Source of the DNA: Polytrichum commune
Taxonomy: Eukaryota; Streptophyta; Polytrichopsida; Polytrichales; Polytrichaceae
DNA: 64,000 nt
Assembly (NCBI GenBank): GCA_950295325.1
Contig: OX485805.1
Span: 36,011,501-36,075,500 of the forward strand
Direction of reading: 5' to 3'
Shown: positions 24,031 to 34,774 of the stretch, one piece after another
Numbering within the stretch: the stretch's first letter is position 1
Layout of the letters: every line of letters begins with the position of its first letter
Program-made: the position numbers and the translations under genes
The notes under the pieces: model-generated
The model's input: the letters and a program-made list of their open reading frames with translations, nothing else
Databases searched by the model: none
Told to the model about the DNA's origin: nothing

Positions 24031-25164
24031 ATGGAACTTCCGAGTGTTTTAGAGGTGTTCCTTGGAATAATCATGTTAAGTTTCGCCACTGATATGGGGT
24101 TCATGGCTTTGCATTACATTTTTACGACCGTTTTGCCAAAATGTTTTGTATACTTTCGTGGGTGGAAAGGGTTATTTCGAGCTCCCCTTGCACTTGTTTA
24201 TGGATTTCATCTCTTTGCAATGGAGGAGTATTTATATGATCTTCATGTGATCTCGATTTTGGCATTCTTAGTTTCATATTGTGTCAATTCGCCTGAAGAT
24301 GCCAAGTCAAGTGATGCAAATGATTTCTATGAAGTGGGATCAACTCACATAGATGAAAGTGACGAAAGTGAAGTGGGATCAACTGACGTAGATGAAATTG
24401 ACGAAAGCAATGTTGGAACGAGTGACATGGATGAAAATGACGAATGTGAAGAAACGGAATTTGTTAACGTGGGGTTGTATGTGCTCCTTGCAATAGCGAT
24501 ACTACGTTTGGCTGCCAATGTAGGGCGCACACTTATCCAATACAAGCTTTTGAAAGTTTTTGCTTACGGTTTTGTTGGCTATCAATATTTTAAATGGGTT
24601 CCAACCCTCCGCAACCTTGTTTGGGAATTGGATGACTATACTATAGCGAGCTACTTAAAATATTATTTTGGTATCTCCACTTTATCGATCGATTTGTTTG
24701 AAGTTCTTGAATCAAGCGACGCAAATGAATCTCATGGAATGGGAACAAAAATTGAAACAAATGAAAATGACGGAAGTGAATTGGGATCAAGTGAAATCGA
24801 CGAAAGGAAAGTGAGACTAAGTGAATGTGATGCGGTTGAAAGTGATGTAATTGAAGTGAGATCGAACGACGAGGATGAAAGTGGAACAATTGAAGTGGAT
24901 GAAAGCGATGAAAATGAAGTGGAGTCAAGTGAAGAAAGTGATGCAATTGAAGTGAGATCGAACGACAAGGATGAAAGCGGAACAATCGAAGTGGATGAAA
25001 GCGATGAAAATGAAGTGGAGTCAAGTGATGAAAGTGGCAAAATTGAAGTGAGATCAAATGACAAGGATGAAAGCAGTGAAAGCGAAGTGGAATCAAATGA
25101 CATAGATCAAAGTGATGATTATGTTGTGGTGCCACTCTTGCACGTCCGCTTTGGTGCAAAATGA
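24031..25164 (+). CDS. Orphan multi-spanning membrane protein with Asp/Glu/Ser tandem repeats (377 aa)
   Basis: Start chosen at ATG 24031, the first AUG in frame; stop TGA at 25162-25164. Hydrophobic stretches at about 6-35, 48-63 and 70-85 are followed by an acidic segment with three copies of a 14-residue motif (VGSTxxDExDES). A second hydrophobic block (about 144-215) is followed by a longer acidic tail (about 225-365) with tandem 28-31-residue repeats built of IEVRSND.DES and IEVDESDENEVESS. The protein is thus two copies of one plan, membrane block plus acidic tail, and SSDAN recurs at the start of both acidic parts. I recognise no family. Acidic tails could bind cations (inference). Expression signals support a real gene: CTATATAAG at 23822 and 23890 and AATAAA 13 bases past the stop. 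The antisense open frames are by-products of the acidic codons. Confidence 0.7.
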   Translation: MELPSVLEVFLGIIMLSFATDMGFMALHYIFTTVLPKCFVYFRGWKGLFRAPLALVYGFHLFAMEEYLYDLHVISILAFLVSYCVNSPEDAKSSDANDFYEVGSTHIDESDESEVGSTDVDEIDESNVGTSDMDENDECEETEFVNVGLYVLLAIAILRLAANVGRTLIQYKLLKVFAYGFVGYQYFKWVPTLRNLVWELDDYTIASYLKYYFGISTLSIDLFEVLESSDANESHGMGTKIETNENDGSELGSSEIDERKVRLSECDAVESDVIEVRSNDEDESGTIEVDESDENEVESSEESDAIEVRSNDKDESGTIEVDESDENEVESSDESGKIEVRSNDKDESSESEVESNDIDQSDDYVVVPLLHVRFGAK

Positions 25165-25176
25165 AGATAGTTTGGT

Positions 25177-25182
25177 AATAAA
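25177..25182 (+). terminator. Poly(A) signal AATAAA of the acidic-repeat membrane protein gene
   Basis: Canonical AATAAA starting 13 bases after the TGA stop at 25162-25164, in A/T-rich sequence. If used, the 3' UTR is very short. Confidence 0.4.
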
Positions 25183-25850
25183 GTCATTTGATCAAAGATG
25201 TGTTTATATATTAGGATTTGAAAGACCTAACTTTGAGGTTATATAGAAAAAGACTTGGTGCAAAGTCATAGTTTTAGGTCACATCACTAGAGTAGAATCA
25301 TGATAAACCACTAATATTCTACATAAATAGATTGAGGTCATTTTCCTTTTAAGTTTCATAGGAAAAGATTCTAGGTTTGCTCCAATTCACTTGGGATGTG
25401 GTTTCTTTAGTTGTATCGTGAATTGTATAATGTGGTGAAATACTTTTTAGCAAGTCCAGAACTTGTAAATTTTTTTTTCTTTCTATATTACAATTTTTGG
25501 AATTAGTTTTTTTTTCGATGTTCAAAGACCACGTGAAAAGTTTGGTAGCACTTGAATCTCTTTCTCTCTCGTGTTTGTTAACAACTTATTAACACAAAAA
25601 TGTTGTTGAGGTGCAATCTAATGTATTGGAACTACTCATTGTAAGCTCACAATATTTTGAAAGGCTTGAAAATTATAAAAACATATGCAATGAAAAAACA
25701 TTGGGTAAAAATATGTATTTTGAGGCCATTCAAAATTATAGTCCTTGATTATCTTTTAAGTTGGTCATTGAAGAATGAACCTCAATAATATTATATGTGT
25801 TTTACATCTTACTTTAATTTTCTTGCATCTACACTACCCAAAAGCACACC

Positions 25851-25852
<2 letters not shown>

Positions 25853-25878
<26 letters not shown>
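25853..25878 (+). repeat. Poly(A) run of about 26 bases
   Basis: Uninterrupted A tract between the acidic-repeat gene and the SWIM pseudogene. It could be the tail of a retroposed sequence, but no clear flanking duplication or source gene is visible. Confidence 0.6.
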
Positions 25879-25883
<5 letters not shown>

Positions 25884-26515
25884 CCATAATAATCCTATGA
25901 GGAATGCTAGTGGTGAGTGATGAGCAGTGACTGGTAAGTTGCGAACATTGTAGGAGAAAAAATGTTTGGAATTACATGTGCAAGTGTCCTATAATTGTGG
26001 CATTTGGTGTGACCAAAAAAACAATATCCATCATTCCAACAATATGTAATTCTCATATTCCCATAATGAAAATCCCTAAAATGATGATTGCATTGACTTT
26101 TCAAGTTACATTAACATGGCTTAATTAATACAAGATTATTGACAATACCAAAGTGCCCTTATGTTTGAGCACCGCACTTGGTCCAATTAAAAGGAACTCA
26201 TTGCTAGACCATTGTTTGAGTAAATACTGTGAGATTGAGTGACCGTCACAATTGCATGTATTGACATTGAGAAATTTTGAAGTTTCTAACCCCTAAATCA
26301 CCACCTAATTGTCAGTTTCAACTTGGAACAATATGAAATATCCTTGTATTTTCCTCAAATTAAACTTATACGAGACACGTAGATGATACAAAAAATCATT
26401 TTTTAAGTTTGCCTCGAGTGTTTCCATGGGTTTGTTTGTAACCAAAATCTAAAGTACACATGCTATTTGTAAATTTCTTCTCATCTTGAAGCGGTGTTCT
26501 TCTTATTGTGATTGA

Positions 26516-27921
26516 ATGTTTTACTTATTTGATATTGTTTTTCTAAAACTCCCATTCAAACTTATTGTGCATGATCTAACTACGGAGAAACGTGTTGAGA
26601 TGCCTACTTGCAACCTCGCCAAAATTGTACACAACAAGTGGTTGCAACAGACTAGAAACAAAATGACATGCCTTAACGAGGTAGAAATCGACACATGATC
26701 CGGCCATTCATGCAAATCGCTAATTACCATTCGTGGGGAAAGGCCCAACCAAACATCACGGAAGCTAAAAGTTGCAACACATTCAAGTGTTCCCAATCTC
26801 CTTGTTGAGGCAATGAGGTCATACCTTGGTGTAGAGGATCTCAATACAATAATATGTGCATTGGAGGGGTCTCAATTGTTTGAATCCACAAAGAGGAAAC
26901 TAGATTTGCCTCCAAGGTCTGAGTATGATTTTCATTGTCCCGACAAAGTGAAGTACTCCATCCTTCGCCCTAACAATAAGTCTACAAGGGCACGCATTGA
27001 AGACTCTCCCAAGTATGATGAGAGTGTGGTCTCTCACACCACCAACGTGTCGGAGTTAGAGTGTCCGGAATACCAACGGCACATTTCTAGTTTGCCTTAC
27101 CCATTGAAGAATGAGTGTCAAGCATTGCAAGCCAACATATGGCATCCATGCAAGGCCAAAGCGGAGAAGAGTAAACATGGCACACTTGCACCAATTTATA
27201 GAGGTTTGGAGAAGGAGTTTTGTTCCAACAACGACATACCAACAAACTTTTGGTTTTGCAAAGATGACATCAACCAATGCATGAAGGGGAGTAAGAAGAA
27301 ATGGGTGTTTGAATGGTCAAATCTTCCAAAGGTATGGCCGGTGAGGTTGGTACAAACTTCACACGGGAGAATGCTTTTTGCATTGGAGGACATTGAATTT
27401 TAACTCCAAGAACGTGAGGCCATGTCCCCACATCGTCATTTGGGTACAATGGCAAACTTTCCTATCCCTCGCTCACAGTTCCACGTGCTTGCAAACCCAT
27501 ATGCTCGCCCTAATACACGGTATTCAAAGGCAGTTCGTCATAATATAGTGGCTCCATTGCCAGAGCACAAAATTAAATGGGAGACCGCATTACTTATGGA
27601 TGGATGTTATGTGGTGGGTGTAACGGTCATTACTTACCATGGGTATGGATGCATCATAACCATAGTGTCCAAGGAGGAGAAGACATATCTCATTTCCATT
27701 ATAGATATTCCATAATGCACTTGCCATGACTTTGCAAAGATGTGCTCAATGGCAATGGGCAAGAGCGGTTAGTGGGTTTCCTGCAAGCATTTATGTTGTG
27801 TGTTAAGGTATTTGTGCAAGGTTGACTACATCACCGACATGTTTATTCACGCAACCACATTCAGCTACAACGAGGTCATGTGTTTTCTTGAGTTTGTGGG
27901 TGTGGCGGAACAAGTTTAATG
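26516..27921 (+). pseudogene. SWIM zinc-finger, transposase-derived gene remnant with four in-frame stops
   Basis: One reading frame runs from ATG 26516 to TAA 27919-27921 but is broken by TGA (26696-26698), TAA (27401-27403), TAA (27713-27715) and TAG (about 27770), with no frameshift. Protein-like sequence continues smoothly across each stop: CNLAKIVHNKWLQQTRNKM near the start, then a Lys/Pro-rich middle, and after the third stop CTCHDF...CKH, the CxC-x(n)-CxH ligand pattern of a SWIM zinc finger. SWIM domains sit at the C-terminus of MULE transposases and their domesticated relatives. No DDE catalytic domain is visible, so this is either a domesticated fragment or a remnant. TGA, TAA and TAG are each one C-to-T change from CGA, CAA and CAG, the decay expected of methylated DNA. 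Not one multi-exon gene: the breaks are single stop codons without splice signals. Confidence 0.65.
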
Positions 27922-29284
27922 ACATGAAAATGACGTGCATCTACACATAGTTTTTAGATATAGAAGCATATATGTTTGATTTTAGGAAATGTAGTACACA
28001 TTAATATTGCAACTAATTGGTTTTTTTCACAATAAGGTGCTCACGTTTTGATGACATTTTTTTTCTTTTCCAATAAAGTGCCTATAATCGTGGACAACCA
28101 CACACCATGGAATTCACCGTGGACAACCCAACTAAAGATTTATGATCTCCCTAGAATATTATATCTAACATGTATAAACCAACTATATTGCATTTTTTTT
28201 TACTTAAAACAACCTCTTGTGGAAATTTTGTTGCTCGTTGCTTACATGTCACTGCTCACCACTCATGTGCTAGCTTCCCTCCTAATCCTATTAGTTTGAC
28301 TTGCAATTTTTGAACTGCATAAATTGAAGAGCTCAGTCTTCAAATCTCTTTTTAAGAAACTTTTAACATGGTATTTATTTGGTATGTAAGACTCCTTTAC
28401 CTAGAGAGATTGTTTGAAATGTCACACTATATTAAGTATTCTATGTTAAATTAAACCATGGTGTGACAAACTCACTAAAGACAAATGATTTTTCGAAGCG
28501 TGTTGAAATGCTATGAAATTGTTTTCAAAATAAATGAAGTCAAAAGGCTTTTGGGACTCAAAAGTACATGAAGGTGGTGTTAAAAAAAGGTCAATTCCCT
28601 AGAGGCACGGAGTGCAATGCCCTTAGTAACTTAGATAAAAGGCTCATGTCGACATGTCATGTCCAATTGGAATACCTAGTACTACGATATGAAAAAATGA
28701 AAAGAAAGAAAATAAACAATTAAAAACAAACTTATCCTCAACTTAATGGAGAGAGGACAGTCCAATACAAAAGTGTGCCTCATTTTCAACTGCAAGTTCA
28801 TAACGGAAATGACGTACTCTTGAAGACCCCTAAAAATTGGGATAAAACCCCCGACCTTGCGACTTTATATCATCCACCCATTGTATACATTAGGGTACAA
28901 CCATTAGTCACTCAAACCAAGTTGCTTGAAGAAGCCTCGTGAGATATTATTACTATTGTTATTAAAGTATGTCCATTGCAATCATCTAGGAGGCGCCTAG
29001 TCACGTTGGTAACAAAGTGGTCACCTCCCCAAATGAAGCTCCAAAGGTTGAAATCATGGCCATGTGGCACCCTAGCCGGGACTTTCTAAACCGTACTCAC
29101 GCATGACCGGAGAATGCAATAATTGTGGACATAAGGTAGAAATACGGAAAACCGTGAAAATATGTTAGGTCAGCTAGAAAGAGTGGCTTGAAATTTTTGC
29201 AATATGTTCAAATTTGCAGAGACGGAGTAGAGGGAATGATGAGGAATGTCGAAAGTTGTTCGTATTTTTATCCCTTGTAGATAG
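27922..29284. other. Gene-free interval between SWIM pseudogene and Harbinger element
   Basis: A/T-rich sequence without protein-like frames or clear transposon ends. The first part may be the 3' flank of the SWIM remnant. Confidence 0.4.
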
Positions 29285-29287
29285 TTA

Positions 29288-29936
29288 GGGCCGGGTTACA
29301 TTATGGACCGCGAAGTCGTCCCAGGGTATTGTAAGAGCGTTGATTGGTTGTTGAACCTGTCCTGGGACCACTTCGGTTTACACCAAGGGAACATGGCAGA
29401 GTGGTCATGGAGGTCGAGGTCCCCAAAAGACATATTTTAAGGCCTAATTAATACAGTGACATGGTCTGATAGGTTTTGTGGTGAGAGAGGCAAGAGAGGT
29501 GGTCTGGTAGGAAAAGGTAGGGACCCATGGCAAAGAAATGCCGTTATAGTACTTTTTTAATGTTTTTTTTTGGGGGGGTATATACAACTCTTCCCACTAG
29601 GTAAGGCTCACAAGGCATGTTTTTCAGCATCTATAAAAATTCTTGTGAGAAGATTTGCAAGCCACATCTTCAACACATTTAACAAGAAGTGAAGACAAGC
29701 AAAGCCCAAGAGAAGACAGGAGACCGAGAAAACTTGAATTTTTGTCAACAATGCCCTTTTTAGGAATATATTTAAAAAATCAGCACACTCATTTTTTGGT
29801 GCATGGTCATTCTTCTTGATCCACATTTGGTTTACACCTAGTGAGGGGCCCAAGGCTTTCAGAACTAATTTTTTTAAGAAGTTGGACCAATTATTTAAAA
29901 AGGCCCTCTTTCATGGTCCATAGTGTAAACCGACCC
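29288..29936. mobile_element. Harbinger-like element, GGGYCGG...TTACAYTATGGACC family (649 bp)
   Basis: Left end GGGCCGGGTTACATTATGG, right end in reverse complement GGGTCGGTTTACACTATGG; TTA flanks both sides (29285-29287 and 29937-29939). It is the uninterrupted counterpart of the element at 32630-35380: both contain GTCGAGGTCCCCAAAA, GGTGGTCTGGTAGGAAAAGG, GTGAGAAGATTTGCAAGCC and GAGGGGCCCAAGGCT. No intact transposase frame. Confidence 0.83.
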
Positions 29937-30055
29937 TTAGTTGCATTTTTCCAAAGAGGCAAGTAAGTCAACCGCCCTACTTGTACAATAGAGTCACCGT
30001 AATTTGAGATAAAAACATCCTACGTTGCATACAAATCAGTGCCCAGGAAGTTTTT

Positions 30056-30253
30056 GGGCATAATTGGTCAAGATCCTAGTGATTCCAAATCCAACCGGTT
30101 ACATGTTGACATCTTCCGGGTTTGCTTTATTCATTTGAGGTATATTCTATAGATTCCTCTAAAATGATCGGTAATTCTCCTGAAGTCTCCAACCTATTAT
30201 TTCTCAAATTCAACCAGGTCATTTGTAACTAACCGTCGGTTCTCCCCATACAC
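30056..30253. repeat. Dispersed CATAATTGGTCAAGATCC repeat, copy C
   Basis: Collinear with copy A and with the interrupted copy B at 13839-14567; ends in GTTCTCCCCATAC. A fourth, more diverged copy lies at about 55694-55905, directly before the MITE at 55910. Confidence 0.65.
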
Positions 30254-32560
30254 AGATACAAATGCACACAAAACAATTAACCAAGTGGTGTGAAACAAAC
30301 ATTTATGGTCAATCATTGCATCCTTTTTGAGCCACCACTTTTATAATTAATTGTTTTTGGGGTCCACACAAGAACCATTCTACTCCCAGTCTAGTAAGCT
30401 ATTGCAATAGTAATCATTCACCATTTTATGTTTTTCCTACCTTAATTTAGAAGCACTTTTGGAGGGCTTGAGACATACAATATCAATGTATGTATTGCCA
30501 AAGAGGGCCATGACCAAATAAGGTGTTTTATGCTCATCTAATGACCTACTTAGTTATGTGAGCATGTAAGTCCCTCAATCACTCTTTTGAGTTGTAAATA
30601 ATGGCGCCATTCTATTGTAAAGGCTTAGGATTCATGACAACCATGATGGGGGATGTTGTAATCACCCTATCCCTATATAAGGGTTATAGACTTATTCATT
30701 TCCAACTTAATTTCAATAGGTATATTCATCCAAAGTCTCAAGTGCTAATTCCAAGGCCAAGTCTACTTTTAAGAAAAGAGTTTGAAGGGTTTTTTAACAT
30801 TGTCACCTTCGACTTACATGGCTTCCACAACAACTTGATTGTGTGTGTATATCTATACATACATCTATTGTAGAGGTTCTTTTAGTTCGGCACTTTCAAT
30901 GACAAAATGTACCTCACCAAATGTTGTATTTACAGTCACCTATTTTATTTGTTTCGCTCAATATTAATTGGAAACCGCATGTATAGTTTCACCAAGACTA
31001 AATGTAAACCTTACATTATTTTTCAATCCTTGTTAAACAAAATAAAATGGGGCATTAGATATTTACAATTTGGCATATACTATCACTTACTAAATGATTT
31101 TTCATCCAAATTTCCATCGTCCCAGACAACATTTAGATAGAGAGATAGAAGCTCCGGACCTCTTTCAAGGCCGGTGTGAATAAAGTGTATATTCGTAACA
31201 TTAATGAACCAATGCTTACATACAAATTTGTTAGGATGCAAAATATACTAAACGTTGTATCAATAGTTGGCATGGGTTTCATCCAAATTTCAATCATCCA
31301 TGTTAGTACTTGTGAACTTATTCATAATAATTGTCATTAGAAAAGTTACCACAGTGACAATATATATCATATGACACTAAATACGATGTTTAGTGTACAT
31401 CCAAATCAAATTCTATATTCCCAATCAACATGCTAGTGACAGGTGGCAAATGTTTGAGAAATTAAGCATTTTGTTGCCAAAGCAAAGAGCAAGGAACCGC
31501 ATGAGGTGTGATGAGTGGCATGGCACCAATATAGTGGAAGTGCCTACATCCGTCAGTGACCCCGATTTCGACACCTATTAATCACCTTTTCCTCCAAAGT
31601 GGGCAACTACGTACTTTAACATGAACACTAATTAAATATTTTTTGAAGGACTAATAACGCAACTCCTTGGTTAAAAGAGACTCGAAATGTCAACAAACAA
31701 CATTGTCCATTTTTAAAGAGGTCTACGTGGTTAGGAAGGGTCAAATGAGATTTTTGACTTCGAACATTCCTATAGAAATTAAGTGTACCCTGATTCATGT
31801 GATCTTCAATATTGTTGTGCTCATAACATTAAAAACTTTAATCACGCCGGCCTTACAAAAACGCCTGAAATTTCTATACATATATATATATATATATATA
31901 TATGCTCATAACATAATTGTTAATGCATATATAATACTTGATGATTTAGTTGTCTATGTTAGAGACAACAGTTACATTGAAAATGCCTGCAACAAACGCT
32001 TTTACCTCACCGTAATGAAAACATAATAGATTTAAGTTATCCAAGGTTCTTCCTCCCATTGTAAAACTACACTTTAAAGAGCATGTGCATATGCTATGGA
32101 CATCGCCCCTCAAATGGATTAAGGTCTTTGATATTCCTAGATTCTACATACGAGATGATAACGTGCCCTAGATTTGTGTCCAAGTTTAGGTAGACTTGGG
32201 TGCACATATACCTTAAGCTTTATGGGGCTGCTTTTGTCGGTTTCTCGGTCCATCTACTGTAGTTTCAAAAGAAGTCTATGTTAAAAAAAAGATGTCAAAA
32301 AGTGAAAGTCTGCAAGGAGAACTTGATAGCTATTGGAGTAAGTAAATAGGAAGAGTCAATTGTTTGGGGGAACGAGGTGCTTCTAAGTTCTCGTTTACAG
32401 ACCGCCGACGCTCAAAGTCCTCAATGTATCGTATTGTATTGTGTACCTAAGAATAAGGTGGCGTTTGGAATAGGCCGGGAACATGCCTTGTCATTTCCAT
32501 GTCACCCAATAAATAGCCCATACGGGTCAACATTGACTTCTTGCGTCATCAATTTTGTGC
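30254..32560. other. Gene-free interval with MITE and microsatellite
   Basis: Holds the MITE at 30915-31395 and a (TA)n run at about 31880-31903. The reading frames at 30601, 31393 and 31667 show no domain, codon bias or splice logic that I could support. Confidence 0.4.
30915..31395. mobile_element. CACTAAATA-family MITE, diverged copy
   Basis: Interior is similar to 15585-16140 (AACCGCATG, TTTTTCAATCCTTGTTAAA, CACTTACTAAATGATTTTTC, AAAAGTTACCACAGTGAC). The right end is the 21-bp palindrome CACTAAATA-CGA-TGTTTAGTG at 31375-31395; the left end is decayed. A segment around 31140-31250 seems to be an insertion or local duplication. Confidence 0.55.
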
Positions 32561-32728
32561 ATTATTTAGCTAAATGCACTAAATAGTCGCCAGGCGCTAA
32601 AGCACCCCTGTCGAGCTCTGCCCGTCGAAGGGTCGGTTTACACTATGGACCATGAAGTTGGACCAGGGCTCTGCAAGGCAGTTGATTGGCTGTTGAAGTT
32701 CTCCCGGGACAACTTCGGTTTACACTAA

Positions 32729-34353
32729 GGGCGGGTTTAGACTTGGAGTCAAGGCTCAAAAATGGGTCGGGGTGAAAGAAATCCACTCCTCTCATTGGTA
32801 GAGAGGCTGGGACTTGCCTCTTCAAGTTTGCACCATGAGTTGGGGCCAATTAACAAATAAATTATTTTATTCATCATGACAATGGCCTCAAGCCTTGGAA
32901 AAGAGAGCTCCCAACCTTGTGGACTCTTTCCCTCTAGTTGAGGTCATTGTTAGAGCTTTTATTTGCTTGTAGTAGTTTATTCTTTAAGCATTGAATAGGA
33001 GGGGAGAAATTCTAAATTTATTATACTTCAATCATTATTCATAGAATAGTTCATGAGTACGTTGGAACCTCTCATAACCCTCTCATAATTGGCTAGGGTG
33101 AACCAACACCCACACTCGTACCTTCGGGGGATGAAGGCCTCGCAGATGACACTGAAAACGTCATCCTTCTTTATGGGAAAGCCCTCCTTTAGAAAGCCTA
33201 TCTTTATGGCATGGGAAATATAGGGAGGACGTTAAGTACCCCCCACGAACTTTTGGGGGGAATATTCTGTCAGGGGCAGCCCCCCGACATTTTTTCTGCA
33301 CCCGACCGAAAACTGCTGCCCGCCCGCCCGATTTCGAAAAAACTAGTGTACTTGCATTTTTGAAGGCTACTTGTCCACAAATCCCATATTGAGTGCACTT
33401 CATTTTCAAGGTCTCAAATCCAATATATATATGTTCACTTCCATTGACTAAATAAGCAATTGACTAGATTTCATTTTCAAAGTGAATTCGTCGATAAAGC
33501 ATGCAATTAACTTGGAAGTCAAAAACATTACAAAATCCTCATTAATACTGAGGTTATAATTTTTTTCACTTACAATTGAAATATATTATATATTATATAT
33601 TATACTGGAATACATTATATTATATTTAAAATAAAATAAATCAATCATAAATTTTCGTTTCATTTTAGAATGACAAGGTCCCTTTCAATTGTAAGTGAAA
33701 AAAATTATAACCTCAATATTAATGAGGATTTTGTAATTTTTTTGACTTCCAAGTTAATTGCATGCTTTATTGACGATTTCACTTTGAAAATGAAATCTAA
33801 TCAATTGCTTATTTAGTCAATGGAAGTGAACATATATATTGGATTTGAGACCTTGAAAATGAAGTGCACTCAATATGGGATTTGTGGACAAGTAGCCTTC
33901 AAAAATGCAAGTACACTAGTTTTTTCGAAATCGGGCGGGCGGGCAGCAGTTTTCGGTCGGGTGCAGAAAAAATGTCGGGGGGCTGCCCCTGACAGAATAT
34001 CCCCCCCCCCAAAAAAAAGTTCGTGGGGGGTACTTAACGTCCTCCCTATATTTCCCATGCCATAAAGATAGGCTTTCTAAAGGATGGCTTTCCCATAAAG
34101 AAGGATGACGTTTTCAGTGTCATCCGCGAGGCCTTCATCCCCCGAAGGTACGAGTGTGGGTGTTGGTTCACCCTAGCCCTCATAATTGTAGCCTCCAAAT
34201 GGCCCCAACCCCACCTAAATAGGTTTACACATGAAAGCAATGAATGGAGTTAGGTTACTTTCTTATTAATGGCCTTGGGGGGCCATTTGCATGCCACATG
34301 GGACATATTGGCCTTCGTTCACAATGGCCTTGACCCCAAGTCTAAACAGGCCC
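32729..34353. mobile_element. Second Harbinger-like element (GGGCGGGTTTAGACTTGG ends), third nesting level
   Basis: Left end GGGCGGGTTTAGACTTGG, right end in reverse complement GGGCCTGTTTAGACTTGG, continued inside by inverted GTCAAGGC; perfect TAA duplication at 32726-32728 and 34354-34356. Excluding the foldback element inside it, it is about 530 bp long. No coding sequence. Confidence 0.82.
33091..34178. mobile_element. Long-inverted-repeat foldback element, 9-bp target duplication (MULE-like), innermost level
   Basis: Starts GGCTAGGGTGAACCAACA and ends with its exact reverse complement. The duplication CTCATAATT at 33082-33090 and 34179-34187 is perfect; 9 bp is typical of Mutator-like elements. 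The arms run inward for roughly 490 bp (33091 to about 33583, and about 33683 to 34178) with few mismatches, leaving a loop of about 100 A/T-rich bases. Arms hold a C/G-rich block (GCCCGCCCGCCCGA) and a C run with length variation. Two mirror-image open frames in the arms are by-products. A transcript would fold into a very long dsRNA. Confidence 0.88.
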
Positions 34354-34701
34354 TAAGAAAAAAATGTCAGAGGACCATGAAGGTCGAGGTCCCCAAAATA
34401 TAAAATTTAAAGTCCTAATAAATGCACTAACATGGTCCAAAGAGGCAAGAGAGGCAAGATAGGTGGTCTGGTAGGAAAAGGCAAGGGCCCATGTTAGAGA
34501 AATACGATTTCAATAATTATTTAATGAATCTACCTTTTATGTGACTTAATTATACCATAGCCCATGAGACATATTGGCACTTCCTTGCCCTACCCCTTAA
34601 ACCGGCTCACACGTGTTTCACCAAACAACGTGGCACATCTAGAACTCAAGAATTCTAGTGCAGATTTGTTTTTTTTGGTCTACCAAATGCAATGTTTGGA
34701 A

Positions 34702-34774
34702 TTTTGGGGCTTGTAATATACCGTTGGAAAGGTCTTGAAAATAACTTTCCAACGGTATATTACACACCCCAAAA
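34702..34774. repeat. Perfect-stem hairpin of about 28 bp
   Basis: TAATATACCGTTGGAAAG (5' arm) pairs with CTTTCCAACGGTATATTA (3' arm), extended outward by TTTTGGGG/CCCCAAAA; loop GTCTTGAAAATAA. It lies in the insertion within the 32630-35380 element. MITE core or small-RNA hairpin; both are possible. Confidence 0.6.

Noticed and set aside
24345-25159. Long antisense frames (66, 123 and 172 codons) opposite the acidic-repeat gene
   Set aside because: They mirror the Asp/Glu/Ser codon repeats on the other strand, giving Ser/Leu/His-rich low-complexity products without starts, signals or domains.
26690-27780. Stop codons of the SWIM gene rescued by RNA editing, or removed by introns
   Set aside because: U-to-C editing is an organellar process and this is nuclear-type DNA; no GT-AG pairs flank the stops in the right phase. 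Simple pseudogene decay fits better.
29388-29430. tRNA-Leu/Ser-like start (GGCAGAGTGGTC)
   Set aside because: No anticodon arm or T-arm follows at the correct distance, and the same sequence belongs to a Harbinger-like element.
33161-34065. Two similar 81-82-codon frames, apparently paralogous genes in opposite orientation
   Set aside because: They are the two arms of one foldback element; the similarity is DNA-level mirror symmetry, with no coding evidence.
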